This document shows, in pieces, positions 22,378 to 33,645 of a stretch of 64,000 nucleotides of DNA. Source of the DNA: Antennarius striatus (Eukaryota; Chordata; Actinopteri; Lophiiformes; Antennariidae); assembly GCF_040054535.1 (NCBI RefSeq), contig NC_090783.1:242501-306500 (forward strand). The letters run 5' to 3'. The translations under genes and the position numbers were made by a program. A model generated the notes under the pieces. It did not search any database. It was not told the origin of the DNA and saw only the letters and a list, made by a program, of their open reading frames with translations. Numbering within the stretch: the stretch's first letter is position 1; every line of letters starts with the position of its first letter.

Positions 22378-23931
22378 CTCACCCTGTCATGTCTCCAGGC
22401 CGATGGAGGAGGAAGTTGACGCTGACGTCCAGGAGGTTGGTGATGTCACAGCAAACGTGTCACTTCCTGCTTGATCTCCATTCTGATTGGTCTCTTCCTT
22501 CCAGCCGGACGTCAAACAGGAAGATGTGGATCCTCACTTCAAACGCCTCTTCCTCCAGATCGCTGGAAACGTAATCAATCAATCAGCTGACGATCATCAA
22601 TCACCAGTCTATCAATAAACACCTCTGATGATCAATCACTTTTGTCTCAACAGGACTCAGAGATCTCAGCCTTTGAGCTGCAACAGATCCTGGACAAAGT
22701 GATCTCACAGAGTAAGAGTCCGTGACATCACAGTGATGTCACAGTGATGTCACAGTGATGTCACAGTGATGTCACGGTGATGTCACGGTGATGTCACAGT
22801 GACGTCACGGTGATGTTACAGTGATGTCACGGTGATGTCACAGTGATGTCACAGTGATGTCACAGTGATGTCACAGTGATGTTACAGTGATGTCACGGTG
22901 ATGTCACAGTGACGTCACGGTGACATCACTGACCCGTGTTGTGTTGAAGGGTCAGACGTGAGGACCGATGGCTTCAGTCTCCACACGTGTCGGAACATCA
23001 TCAGCCTGCTGGACGTATCCTTGATCGATCAGTAATTGGTGATGGATCGGTGATCAATCAGACCTGCAGACGGACCTTTAACTGGTCAGCAGACGGACGG
23101 CACCGGGACGCTGGGTCTGCTGGAGTTCCACCGTCTGTGGATGAAGCTGCAGAGATACCTGGTGAGTCGCCATGGCAACCACCGGATGGCCCTGACACCA
23201 GTTACACCAGTTAATGTTTGCTGTGTGGCCTCCATCTGCTCTGCTCCTCCCCCTCTGGCTCCTCCCCCTCTGCCCCCCCCCCAGGACATCTTTAAGGGTC
23301 ATGACTCTGATGCTTCTGGGACGATGAGCAGTCATGAGATGAGAGCAGCTCTAGCTGAAGCAGGTGAGGGGGGCTCTGAGGTGTTTGGGGGGGGTTCTGA
23401 GGTGTTTTGGGGGGTCCTGAGGTGTTTGGGGTTCTGAGGTGTTTGGGGTTCTGAGGTGTTTGGGGGTCCTGAGGTGTTTGGGGGGGGGGGTTCTGAGGTG
23501 TTTGGGGGGGGCTCTGAGGTGTTTGGGGGTTCTGAGGTGTCTTGGGGGGGCTCTCCAGGGTTCCAGGTGAACAGCGCCGTCCTGCAGGAGGTGGTCAGCC
23601 GTTACGCCGACAGCAGCTTCGCCATCGACTTTGACTGTTTCGTGGGCTGTCTGATCCGTCTGGAGACCCTGATCAGTGAGTGTCAGCCCACCGGCGCCCC
23701 AGGTCCACTCTGCCCCCCAGGTCCACTCTGCCGCCCCTGTCTCAGTCACTCATTCATGCCCCCCCTGCTTGCAGAGATGTTCAGGATCCTGGACAAGAAC
23801 CAGCAGAAGAAGATCCAGCTGGACCTCCAGCAGGTACTGGAGACCAGAACCAATCACATGACCAGCTGGCTGTGACATCATCACTGAGCACTTCCTCCTG
23901 TTTGCAGTGGCTGTGTCTGTGTATCAACTGA
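17565..23931 (+). CDS. capn8: Calpain-8/2-like catalytic subunit, complete, 699 aa
   Basis: Ca2+-activated cysteine protease, 21 exons: 17565-17804, 18063-18132, 18201-18319, 18386-18519, 19030-19198, 19267-19350, 19622-19707, 19789-19863, 19943-20103, 21684-21853, 21922-21933, 22111-22316, 22399-22435, 22505-22570, 22654-22711, 22950-23014, 23093-23161, 23285-23363, 23559-23675, 23775-23833, 23908-23931 (2100 nt). The ATG at 17565 aligns with calpain N-termini; upstream in-frame codons are not ATG. Triad is Cys106, His263, Asn287. [13 protein letters not shown] and the end WLCLCIN resemble CAPN8, so the symbol is a best guess; a diverged CAPN2 paralogue is the alternative. EF loops [13 protein letters not shown] and [13 protein letters not shown] look functional; the last ([12 protein letters not shown]) is degenerate, as is usual in the family. 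It shares a 950-bp divergent promoter region with the calpain to its left. Confidence 0.93.
18745..19014. repeat. 18-bp minisatellite (GATGCTAACTCCTCCCGT)
   Basis: About 14 units ending just before exon 5 of the capn8-like gene. Confidence 0.95.
20295..21560. repeat. 10-bp-period minisatellite (TAGATGTCAG)
   Basis: About 1.27 kb filling most of intron 9 of the capn8-like gene; variant units ACGTCAG, TAAACGTCAG and GAGACGTCAG are interspersed. Confidence 0.95.
21987..22095. repeat. 15-bp minisatellite (ATTACAGTACTCTGT)
   Basis: Six units in intron 11 of the capn8-like gene. Confidence 0.9.
22318..22376. repeat. (CA)n beginning at a splice donor
   Basis: The run begins within the exon 12 donor (CAG|GTCACACACA) of the capn8-like gene. 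Confidence 0.95.
22722..22930. repeat. 11-bp minisatellite (GTGATGTCACA)
   Basis: About 19 units in intron 15 of the capn8-like gene; several are TGACGTCA, a full CRE palindrome. Confidence 0.95.
23015..23092 (+). other. U12-type GT-AG intron 16 of the capn8-like gene
   Basis: A 78-nt intron with donor GTATCCTT, an exact U12 5' splice site, and a branch-like ACCTTTAAC about 12 nt from the AG. It separates the two exons that build the EF loop DTDGTGTLG. Confidence 0.85.
23368..23552. repeat. G-rich minisatellite (TTCTGAGGTGTTTGGGGG)
   Basis: About nine units with long G runs in intron 18 of the capn8-like gene; suited to G-quadruplex formation. Confidence 0.9.
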
Positions 23932-24000
23932 TGGCCACTCCAGGTGCATGCTGGGAGCTGAGAGCCGGACACACTGCTGGTTGTTAATGATGACAATTTA

Positions 24001-24006
24001 AATAAA
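24001..24006 (+). terminator. Poly(A) signal of the capn8-like gene
   Basis: AATAAA 70 nt after the stop codon. Confidence 0.7.
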
Positions 24007-24057
24007 GATTGTCGTGTTTGGATCTTTGTCAAAAAATCAGTCTGTCAAGCAAAAGTT

Positions 24058-26886
24058 CTTAGTCTGAATAAAGTCAAACAAAACCAGTAGAGACCAGAGA
24101 AACCAGTAGAGACCAGAGAAACCAGTAGAGACCAGAGAAACCAGTAGAGACCAGACAAACCAGTAGAGACCAGTAGAGACTAGAGAAACCAGTAGAGACC
24201 AGTAGAGACTAGAGAAACCAGTAGAGACCAGTAGAAACCAGTAGAGACCAGTAGAAACCAGTAGAGACCAGACAAACCAGTAGAGACCAGTAGAGACTAG
24301 AGAAACCAGTAGAGACCAGTAGAGACTAGAGAAACCAGTAGAAACCAGTAGAGACCAGTAGAAACCAGTAGAGACCAGAGAAACCAGTAGAGACCAGTAG
24401 AAACCAGTAGAGACCAGTAGAGACCAGTAGAGACCAGAGAAACCAGTAGAGACCAGAGAAACCAGTAGAGACCAGTAGAAACCAGTAGAGACCAGAGAAA
24501 CCAGTAGAGACCAATAGAAACCAGTAGAGACCAGAGAAACCAGTAGAGACCAGAGAAACCAGTAGAGACCAGTAGAAACCAGTAGAGACCAGAGAAACCA
24601 GTAGAGACCAGAGAAACCAGTAGAGACCAGTAGAAACAAGTAGAGACCAGAGAAACCAGTAGAGACCAGAGAAACCAGTAGAGACCAGTAGAAACCAGTA
24701 GAGACCAGAGAAACCAATAGAGACCAGTAGAAACCAGTAGAGACCAGAGAAACCAGTAGAGACCAGAGAAACCAATAGAGACCAGTAGAAACCAGTAGAG
24801 ACCAGGAAAGACCAGTAGAGACCAGATAAACCAGTAGAGACCAGTAGAAACCAGTAGAGACCAGAGAAACTAGTAGAGACCAGTAGAGACCAGAGAAACC
24901 AGTAGAGACCAGAGAAACCAGTAGAAACCAGTAGAGACCAGAGAAACTGGTGGAGACCAGTAGAAACCAGTAGAGACCAGAGAAACCAGTAGAGACCAGT
25001 AGAAACCAGTAGAGACCAGAGAAACTAGTAGAGACCAGTAGAAACCAGTAGAGACCAGTAGAAACCAGTAGAGACCAGTAGAAACCAGTAGAGACCAGAC
25101 AAACCAGTAGAGACCAGAGAAACTAGTAGAGACCAGTAGAAACCAGTAGAGACCAGTAGAAACCAGTAGAGACCAGTAGAAACCAGTAGAGACCAGAGAA
25201 ACTAGTAGAGACCAGTAGAAACCAGTAGAGACCAGAGAAACCAGTAGAGACCAATAGAAACCAGTAGAGACCAGAGAAACCAGTAGAGACCAGAGAAACC
25301 AGTAGAGACCAGTAGAAACCAGTAGAGACCAGAGAAACCAGTAGAGACCAGAGAAACCAGTAGAGACCAGTAGAAACCAGTAGAGACCAGAGAAACTAGT
25401 AGAGACCAGTAGAGACCAGAGAAACCAGTAGAGACCAGAGAAACCAGTAGAAACCAGTAGAGACCAGAGAAACTGGTGGAGACCAGTAGAAACCAGTAGA
25501 GACCAGAGAAACCAGTAGAGACCAGTAGAAACCAGTAGAGACCAGAGAAACTAGTAGAGACCAGTAGAAACCAGTAGAGACCAGTAGAAACCAGTAGAGA
25601 CCAGTAGAAACCAGTAGAGACCAGACAAACCAGTAGAGACCAGAGAAACTAGTAGAGACCAGTAGAAACCAGTAGAGACCAGTAGAAACCAGTAGAGACC
25701 AGTAGAAACCAGTAGAGACCAGACAAACCAGTAGAGACCAGAGAAACTAGTAGAAACCAGTAGAGACCAGACAAACCAGTAGAGACCAGAGAAACCAGTA
25801 GAGACCAGTAGAAACCAGTAGAGACCAGTAGAAACCAGTAGAGACCAGTAGAAACCAGTAGAGACCAGAGAAACCAGTAGAGACCAGAGAAACCAGTAGA
25901 GACCAGTAGAAACCAGTAGAGACCAGAGAAACCAGTAGAGACCAATAGAAACCAGTAGAAACCAGTAGAGACCAGAGAAACCAGTAGAGACCAGAGAAAC
26001 CAGTAGAGACCAGTAGAAACCAGTAGAGACCAGAGAAACCAGTAGAGACCAGAGAAACCAGTAGAGACCAGTAGAAACAAGTAGAGACCAGAGAAACCAG
26101 TAGAGACCAGAGAAACCAGTAGAGACCAGTAGAAACCAGTAGAGACCAGAGAAACCAATAGAGACCAGTAGAAACCAGTAGAGACCAGAGAAACCAGTAG
26201 AGACCAGAGAAACCAATAGAGACCAGTAGAAACCAGTAGAGACCAGGAAAGACCAGTAGAGACCAGTAGAAACCAGTAGAGACCAGAGAAACCAGTAGAG
26301 ACCAATAGAAACCAGTAGAAACCAGTAGAGACCAGAGAAACCAGTAGAGACCAGAGAAACCAGTAGAGACCAGTAGAAACCAGTAGAGACCAGAGAAACC
26401 AGTAGAGACCAGAGAAACCAGTAGAGACCAGTAGAAACAAGTAGAGACCAGAGAAACCAGTAGAGACCAGAGAAACCAGTAGAGACCAGTAGAAACCAGT
26501 AGAGACCAGAGAAACCAATAGAGACCAGTAGAAACCAGTAGAGACCAGAGAAACCAGTAGAGACCAGAGAAACCAATAGAGACCAGTAGAAACCAGTAGA
26601 GACCAGGAAAGACCAGTAGAGACCAGAGAAACCAGTAGAGACCAGAGAAACCAGTAGAAACCAGTAGAGACCAGAGAAACTGGTGGAGACCAGTAGAAAC
26701 CAGTAGAGACCAGAGAAACCAGTAGAGACCAGTAGAAACCAGTAGAGACCAGAGAAACTAGTAGAGACCAGTAGAAACCAGTAGAGACCAGTAGAAACCA
26801 GTAGAGACCAGACAAACCAGTAGAGACCAGTAGAGACTAGAGAAACCAGTAGAGACCAGAGAAACCAGTAGAGACCAGAGAAACTG
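24058..26886. repeat. 2.8-kb minisatellite (ACCAGTAGAG/ACCAGAGAA)
   Basis: 10- and 9-bp units alternate in complex order between the capn8-like and second capn2-type genes. About 335 bp from 25921 recurs exactly from 26281, and a third version runs to 24810. Confidence 0.97.
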
Positions 26887-27054
26887 ATCGATGATTCCTT
26901 TTCAAAATAAAACCAGTGTAGTTCCGCTTCCTGCCGGCAGGGGGCAGCAGGGCCACCGGTCTGGACTCGGGACGAGAGCAGCTCCTCCCCATCCTCTTAA
27001 ATAAGTGACGTCACTATGATTGATCGGAGTCTGTACAGCAACTTGTTTACCCTT

Positions 27055-27090
27055 CATGTTTGTTTGTTTGTTTGTTTGTTTGTTTGTTTT
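27055..27090. repeat. (TGTT)n tetranucleotide
   Basis: About eight TGTT units upstream of the second capn2-type gene. Confidence 0.9.
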
Positions 27091-27167
27091 GTTGAGGCCG
27101 CTCGGCCAATTCACATTTTTCACGAAATAGCGGAAGTTAGTCTCCACAATAAAAGCTCCGCTGTCCC

Positions 27168-27182
27168 CGTGTGTGTGTGTGT

Positions 27183-27224
<42 letters not shown>
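27168..27224. repeat. (TG)n microsatellite
   Basis: Adjoins the CCAAT palindrome. Confidence 0.95.
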
Positions 27225-27226
<2 letters not shown>

Positions 27227-27258
27227 TTGGCCACTCCAATCAGGAGTGGCCAATCACA
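27222..27258. promoter_or_regulatory. Perfect inverted repeat with two CCAAT boxes
   Basis: 16-bp arms (TGTGATTGGCCACTCC and its exact complement) flank a 5-bp loop. Each arm contains a CCAAT box, in opposite orientations. It lies 188-224 bp upstream of the ATG of the second capn2-type gene, directly after a (TG)n run. Confidence 0.7.
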
Positions 27259-27445
27259 GAACATTTCCGGCTTTATTAAACTCTCACTCCACGCTGGCAA
27301 GTTTTATTTTGAAGGAGACACCCGGATGTTCCCTCCCGGGTGCCGGTAGAAAGACGCTGAATGACACGCCCCCTGGCATCGCTCACCTGAAGCGCCACAC
27401 CCTCCAGACTCTCCAGGACTTTCCAGACTCTCCAGGACCGTCACC

Positions 27446-30400
27446 ATGTCGGGCATCGCGCAGCACCTGCAGCACCTCCGGGACCAGAACCAGGGCATCG
27501 GCACCAACAGCCGGGCCATCAGGTACCAGGACCAGGACTACGACAGTCTGCGGCAGCAGAGCCTCGAGTCGGGCCGGCTGTTCCAGGACCCGCTGTTCCC
27601 GGCCGGGCCGTCCGCCCTGGGCTTCAAGGACCTGGGCCGGAACTCCTACAAGGTCCGCGGGGTGACCTGGAAGAGACCGACGGTAACAGAGATCATCACC
27701 TGTTGACGTCACCGGCGGCTCAACGAGCTGTGATTGGCTGCTGTCGGTTCCGTCTGCGGCCCGGTTCCGAGTCCAGACGGACCGGAAGTGGGGTTTTTTG
27801 TTAAAAAACCGATTGATTGTGTATGATGTGTGATTGGGAGGCGGTGGAGGAAACACGTGTGACGTCACTTCCTCTAGAAGGAGCTGGCAGCTATGTTAGC
27901 TAATGTTAGCATCAGTGTGTTAATTATAGTGAAGCTAATGTTAGCATCAGTGTGTTAATTATAGTAAAGCTAATGTTAGCATCAGTGTGTTAATTATAGT
28001 AAAGCTAATGTTAGCATCAGTGTGTTAATTATAGTGAAGCTAATGTTAGCTATCAGTGTGTTAATTATAGTAAAGGTAATGTTAGCATCAGTGTGTTAAT
28101 TATAGTAAAGCTAATGTTAGCATCAGTGTGTTAATTATAGTAAAGCTAATGTTAGCATCAGTGTGTTAATTATAGTGAAGCTAATGTTAGCATCAGTGTG
28201 TTAATTATAGTAAAGCTAATGTTAGCATCAGTGTGTTAATTATAGTAAAGCTAATGTTAGCATCAGTGTGTTAATTATAGTAAAGCTAATGTTAGCATCA
28301 GTGTGTTAATTATAGTAAAGCTAATGTTAGCATCAGTGTGTTAATTATAGTAAACCTTATGTTAGCTATCAGTGTGTTAGCTATAATAACTGAAGCTAAC
28401 GTTAGCATCAGTGTGTTAGCTATAATAACTGAAGCTAACATTAGCATCAGTGTGTTAGCTATAATGATTAGCTTCTCATTGGACGCCTTTGTTTACACTG
28501 CATCAGGTGGTTAACTATTTTAGCTGAAGCCAATAATTCTACTTCCTGTGCAGGAGCTGACCTCTGACCCTGAGTTTATCATCAGCGGAGCAACGAGGAC
28601 TGATATATGTCAGGGGGCCCTGGGTGAGACGCTAACCCTTTAGCTTCACATCTGTCCCTGTGCTAAGCTAGGCTAGCTGTTTCCCCTGCATGTTGTCTGT
28701 TCTGCTGCTAGGTGTGTAGAGGCTAACTGATCAGCTGATCAACACCTGAGCAACAGGTGTTAGCGCCAAAGGGGCTACGTGAACGTTGCTGCTGCCTGAA
28801 CTGTCAGGAGCATCGTTAGCTTGTAGCACAGCCGGTCCGACTGGAAGAACTGGTTCCAGTAACTGCAGACCTCAGGTGTGTTCAGGTGCAGGCGGGGGCG
28901 GGGCCGCTGGAACCGCAGCGAAAACAACCTCATCTGGTTCTGACTCGCACCGAGTCCTCAAAGACAGGTGTCACCTGACAGCGACGCACAGGTGTCACCT
29001 GCGCCAGGAGCAGGGCGGGACTCAGACGCCAGGGGATCCGTTTCAGGGTTCAATGAGTCGGAACCGAGTTGTCATGGAGACGCGCCGAACACCTGATGAT
29101 GTCACCGTCTGGGTTCACGTTACTGATGCTGTTAGCGAGTCACGAGGCCCCTTAGCAGCGCCATGTGACCACGCTGTACCTTTAAGTTATGATGTCATGC
29201 CGCTCTGAAGTCTCCCTCACTTCCTGTCTTCATGCTAAGCTAACCTAGCCGTTTCCTCTCGTTTACATAGTTCATGCTAAGCTAACCTAGCCGTTTCCTC
29301 TCGTTTACATAGTTCATGCTAAGCTAACCTAGCCGTTTCCTCTTGTTTACATAGTTCATGCTAAGCTAACCTAGCCGTTTCCTCTTGTTTACATAGTTCA
29401 TGCTAAGCTAACCTAGCCGTTTCCTCTTGTTTACATAGTAAAATGACTGAAGATGGAGTGAAACAGCTAGGTTAGCTTAGCATGAACTAAGTCAGACTAG
29501 GTGTGGGCTTCTGGGTTGGACACCTGTGAAGCTCCGCCTCTTCCTGTGTGTCAGGTGACTGCTGGCTGCTAGCGGCTATCGCCTCGCTGACGCTGAACGA
29601 GGAGGTTCTGGCTCGTGTGGTTCCTCCGGGGCAGAGCTTCCAGGACGGGGAGTACGCTGGGATCTTCCACTTCGAGGTACCCGACCCGGTCCCGTGTGGG
29701 GCGGAGCTGCTCGCTGAGTGGGCGGAGCCCCAGGCAGTGACATCATGTGTCTCACCTGTAGTTCTGGCAGTTCGGTGAGTGGGTGGACGTGGTGGTGGAC
29801 GACCGTCTGCCGGTCAAAGACGACGAGCTGCTATTCGTCCACTCGGCGGAGGGGCGGGAGTTCTGGAGCGCCCTGCTGGAGAAGGCCTACGCCAAGTAGG
29901 TCTGACCCCTGACCCTACACCAAGTAGGTCCTAACCCTAACCCCTGACCCTACGCCAAGTAGGTCCTAAACCCTAACCCCTATCCCCTAACCCCTACCCC
30001 ATGACCCTGACCCCGACCCCTAACCCTACGCCAAGTAGGTCCACGTTCTGGAGCTGAGAGACAGGAACCAGAACCAGGAACAAAACTACTTCCTGTCTGT
30101 CAGAGCCGAGTCCTAGTCAGGGGGTTGGCTTTATGCAGGTCAGGTGGGTCACATGATCACCACGGTCTCCTCAGACAGGTGCAGCCAGCTGTCGGCCTGA
30201 CAGGTGTGCATCCCATAATTTGTTTCTTCATTTGTCTAGTCAGACCCCGCCCTTCAACCCCGAGCCACCAACGTCTGGTCGGCATGACGATGATGGTGTT
30301 TGTTTATGTAGTCACGTGACTCACTGACCAATGAGATGGCAGCCTGGAGCCGATTGGCTCTCACCAGTCACCTGTTCAGGGGGCGTGGTCTGACAGCTGT

Positions 30401-33400
30401 CAGTGTTGATCACATGACCCGAGGCGACAGACTAGTTCCCCACATTCCTGACGTGTTAACGCAGTGGGGGGGGCTAGGCCCCGCCCTCCTTTACTCAGCC
30501 CCGCCCCTTGCTGGTTCCAGGCTGAACGGCTGCTACGAGGCGCTGTCGGGGGGGTCCACCACCGAGGGCTTCGAGGACTTCACCGGGGGCATCGCCGAGG
30601 TGCACGTCCTGGACAGGCCCCTCCCCAACCTGTTCCACATCATCCAGAAGGCCCAGCGCCGCGGCTCGCTGATGGGCTGCTCCATCGACGTGAGCTGGGC
30701 GGGGCATGACGGGGGGGCGGGTCCACAAGGGCCCGCCTCCTCACTGCACCTGTGTTTCAGATCACCAGCACCTCCGACACCGAGGCGGTGACCTATCAGA
30801 AGCTGGTGAAGGGCCACGCCTACTCCGTGACGGGCACGGCCGAGGTGAGGACACGCCCCCTTCAAGCCATTTCCCATGAGCACTAGCAGCACCTGAAGAG
30901 GGGTGGGGCCTCTCCTTGCAGGTGGATTACCGTGGCGACAGGGAGCAGCTGATCCGGATCAGGAACCCCTGGGGGCAGGTGGAGTGGACGGGCGCCTGGA
31001 GCGACGAGTAGGTGCCCCGGGGGGCGGGGCTTGTTGTTGAGCGGGTGGAGGTGTTAGCGTGTGGAGTGACACGTGTGTCCCCCCCCAGCTCAAGCCAATG
31101 GCGTTACCTCAGCGACGACGACAGGGAGTGTCTGAGTCACCGCTCAGAGGACGGCGAGTTCTGGTAGGCCCCGCCCCATCCCTCCACCCTGGCCCCACGC
31201 GGTCCAATGGGACGTGGCTAACCCTCTGCTCCGCCCCAAGGATGTCGTTCTCCGACTTCCTGCGCCACTACTCGCGCCTGGAGATCTGCAACCTGACGCC
31301 CGACGCCCTGAGCGACGACTCCGCCTCCAAGTGGGCGTTGTCCAAGTTCGATGGCAGCTGGAGGCGGGGCTCCACGGCTGGCGGCTGCAGGAACTACCCC
31401 GGTTAGACGTCCCGCCAGACGCGGTGCAGGTTGGGACGCCCCGCCCCTTGCGCCCACCCCTCACGCCCGTGTCCGTCCCACAGACTCGTTCTGGACCAAC
31501 CCCCAGTTCGTGATCCGATTGGACGAGGAGGACGACGACCCCGACGACGGGCAGCGCAGCTGCAGCCTGGTGGTGGGGCTGATCCAGAAGAACCGGCGCC
31601 GCATGAGGAAGATGGGCGAGGACATGCAGACGGTGGGCTACGCCATCTACAAGGTGGGTGGGGGGCCACGCCCTCTGACAGACACGCCCCCTGACACGCC
31701 CACTCCAGGTCTGACTGATTGTAACCCTTTCTTTGCTTCAGGTTCCTGAAGAGGTATGAAGACCTTATGACCTCTGACCCTGTAACCCCCCCCGACTAGC
31801 TCAATGCTGTGTGTTGTGACCTGTCACCCTGTGACCCTGTGTGTGGTGACCTGTGACCCTCTACCCCTGTGCGTGACCCGGGTCAGCTGTGGGGCCAGCG
31901 GGGCGTGCACCTGGGCCAGGCGTTCTTCCTGAGTAACGCGTCGGCCGCCCGCTCTGAGACCTTCATCAACCTGAGGGAGGTGTGCAGCCGCTTGTCGCTG
32001 CCGCCGGGCGAGTACCTGGTGGTGCCCTCCACCTTCGAGCCCAACAAGACGGGCGACTTCTGCGTGCGGGTGTTCACCGAGAAGCAGGCCGACTTCCAGT
32101 GAGTCCGCCCCCCGGTGGGCGGGGCTTAAACAGGAAATGGTGTGTGGCACGTCCTAACGGCCTCTCTGTCCCCGCAGGGAGCTGGACGACCCCGTTGAGT
32201 GCCGGGTGGAGCAGGTGAGGCCACGCCCCCGGGCGGTCCCGATCCCGTTACACGATCAGCTGATCGACCCGGTACGGATCGGTTGCCGACGGTAACCGTG
32301 TGCTGATCATGTGACCTTCCAGATGGAGGTGGACGAGGACGACGTGAGCGAGCGCTTCAGGAGCCTGTTCGACCAGCTGGCGGGAGAGGTGAGGTCACAT
32401 GACCCGCACTGCGTCATGGGTGATGAGGCTGGGCTGACAGAAAGTGTTTGGGGCCGCAGGACGGCGAGATCTCCGCCTTCGAGCTGAAGGTCATCCTGAA
32501 CCGGGTGGTGCCCAAACGTGAGTCACATGACTGCTGATGTCATCCTGTGTCTGCCCTGCCACTGACCGCTGATGTCATCCTGTTTGCCCCGCCCACAGGA
32601 ACCGACATCTCCACCGACGGCTTCACCCTGGGGACCTGCCGCAACATGGTCAACCTGGTGGACGTATCCTTCTTCTGTGTGCGTGGCCCCGCCCCCTCAG
32701 CCCCGCCCGTCAGAGGGTGTGGCTGATGGGGCGGGGCTGAGGGGCGTCAGACGAGCAGCTCATCGACTCGTGACCACACGGGGGCGTTGAGCTAAAGGGT
32801 TGTGTGGTCACAGCTTGGCGGGTGGGGCCTGTGGTGTGGGGGCGGGGCCGGTGGCGTTGGGGGCGGGGCCACAATGCATACAGCTCCTGAACGGCGCTGC
32901 AGAGGAACGGCAGTGGGAAGCTGGGCCTGACGGAGTTCAAGGTGCTGTGGACCAAGATCGACCAGTACCTGGTGAGTGACCGCCCCCACATCCTGGTCCT
33001 CCAGTGAGGTCATGTGATCAGCGGTGAGTAGAGCGGCGCTTCCGGGGGTGTGGTCGCCGGTCATGTCACCTGTGCTCTCCGTGGAACAGAAAGTGTACCG
33101 AGCCAAAGACGGGGACCGGACGGGGACGATGAGCGCCACGGAGATGAGGGCGGCGGTGGAGGAGGCTGGTGAGCTGCTAGCTTGCATTAGCTTAGCAACA
33201 TGCTAGGAAATATCTCCAGTACTCTGCTGCTGTACCTCCAGGAGGTGACCTCTGACCTCTGCTGCAGGGTTCAGCCTGAACAACGCCCTCCATCAGGTGC
33301 TGGTGGCGCGCTACAGCGCTCAGGACCTCACCATCGACTTTGACAACTTTGTGAGCTGTCTGGTCCGCCTGGAGGCCATGTTCAGTGAGTCGCCACGGCA

Positions 33401-33645
33401 ACGATGATGATGATGATGGTGGTGGTGATGATGATGATGATATCTGTCCCCTCAGATTCCTTCTCCTCCCTGGAGGAAGACGGCTCAGGAACGATTCGGC
33501 TCGGCTTCTTCGACGTGAGAAGCTTCAGTTTGCGTGATGGGATGTCACCATGGAAACGGGTGCCTCTGGTTTCCATGGTGACATCACACTCACCTCTAAT
33601 GTGACCTCTGTCCTCCTGCAGTGGCTCAATGTGACCATGATGTGA
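27446..33645 (+). CDS. capn2: Calpain-2-type catalytic subunit, second copy, 701 aa
   Basis: Ca2+-activated cysteine protease, complete in 21 exons: 27446-27682, 28554-28623, 29555-29676, 29762-29895, 30521-30689, 30761-30844, 30922-31007, 31089-31163, 31241-31401, 31484-31653, 31742-31753, 31887-32098, 32178-32214, 32323-32388, 32460-32517, 32599-32663, 32903-32971, 33090-33168, 33268-33384, 33456-33514, 33622-33645 (2106 nt). Cys105, His263 and Asn287 are present; exon 3 carries one extra codon (QDGEYAG). [11 protein letters not shown] and [17 protein letters not shown] place it with CAPN2. It ends WLNVTMM. Exon 1 ends in a 20-residue stretch identical to that of the calpain at 6634-16614. 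A palindromic double CCAAT box lies about 190 bp upstream of the ATG. The stop codon context is repeated about eight times downstream, and aars2 converges on its 3' end. The two CAPN2-type copies cannot be lettered a/b from here. Confidence 0.95.
27890..28465. repeat. 35-bp minisatellite (GCTAATGTTAGCATCAGTGT)
   Basis: About 15 units in intron 1 of the second capn2-type gene; each holds GCTAATGTTAGC, a near-palindrome. Confidence 0.95.
29225..29490. repeat. 43-bp units plus terminal inverted copy
   Basis: Five direct copies containing TTCATGCTAAGCTAACCTAG, then the same word inverted at about 29466-29486. Intron 2 of the second capn2-type gene. Confidence 0.9.
29899..30042. repeat. Telomere-like array with exon 4 donor copies
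   Basis: CCCTAACCCCTGACC units joined to three copies of CTACRCCAAGTAGGTC, the end of exon 4 with its donor (copies at 29924, 29959, 30035). Confidence 0.85.
32664..32902 (+). other. U12-type GT-AG intron 16 of the second capn2-type gene
   Basis: Donor GTATCCTT matches the U12 consensus exactly. CTCCTGAAC lies just before the acceptor and resembles the U12 branch element. Phase and position match the other calpains here. Confidence 0.85.

Noticed and set aside
24037-26815. Long frames coding for STGLYWFL-type repeats
   Set aside because: Pure translation of the intergenic minisatellite, open in several frames because the unit lacks stops.
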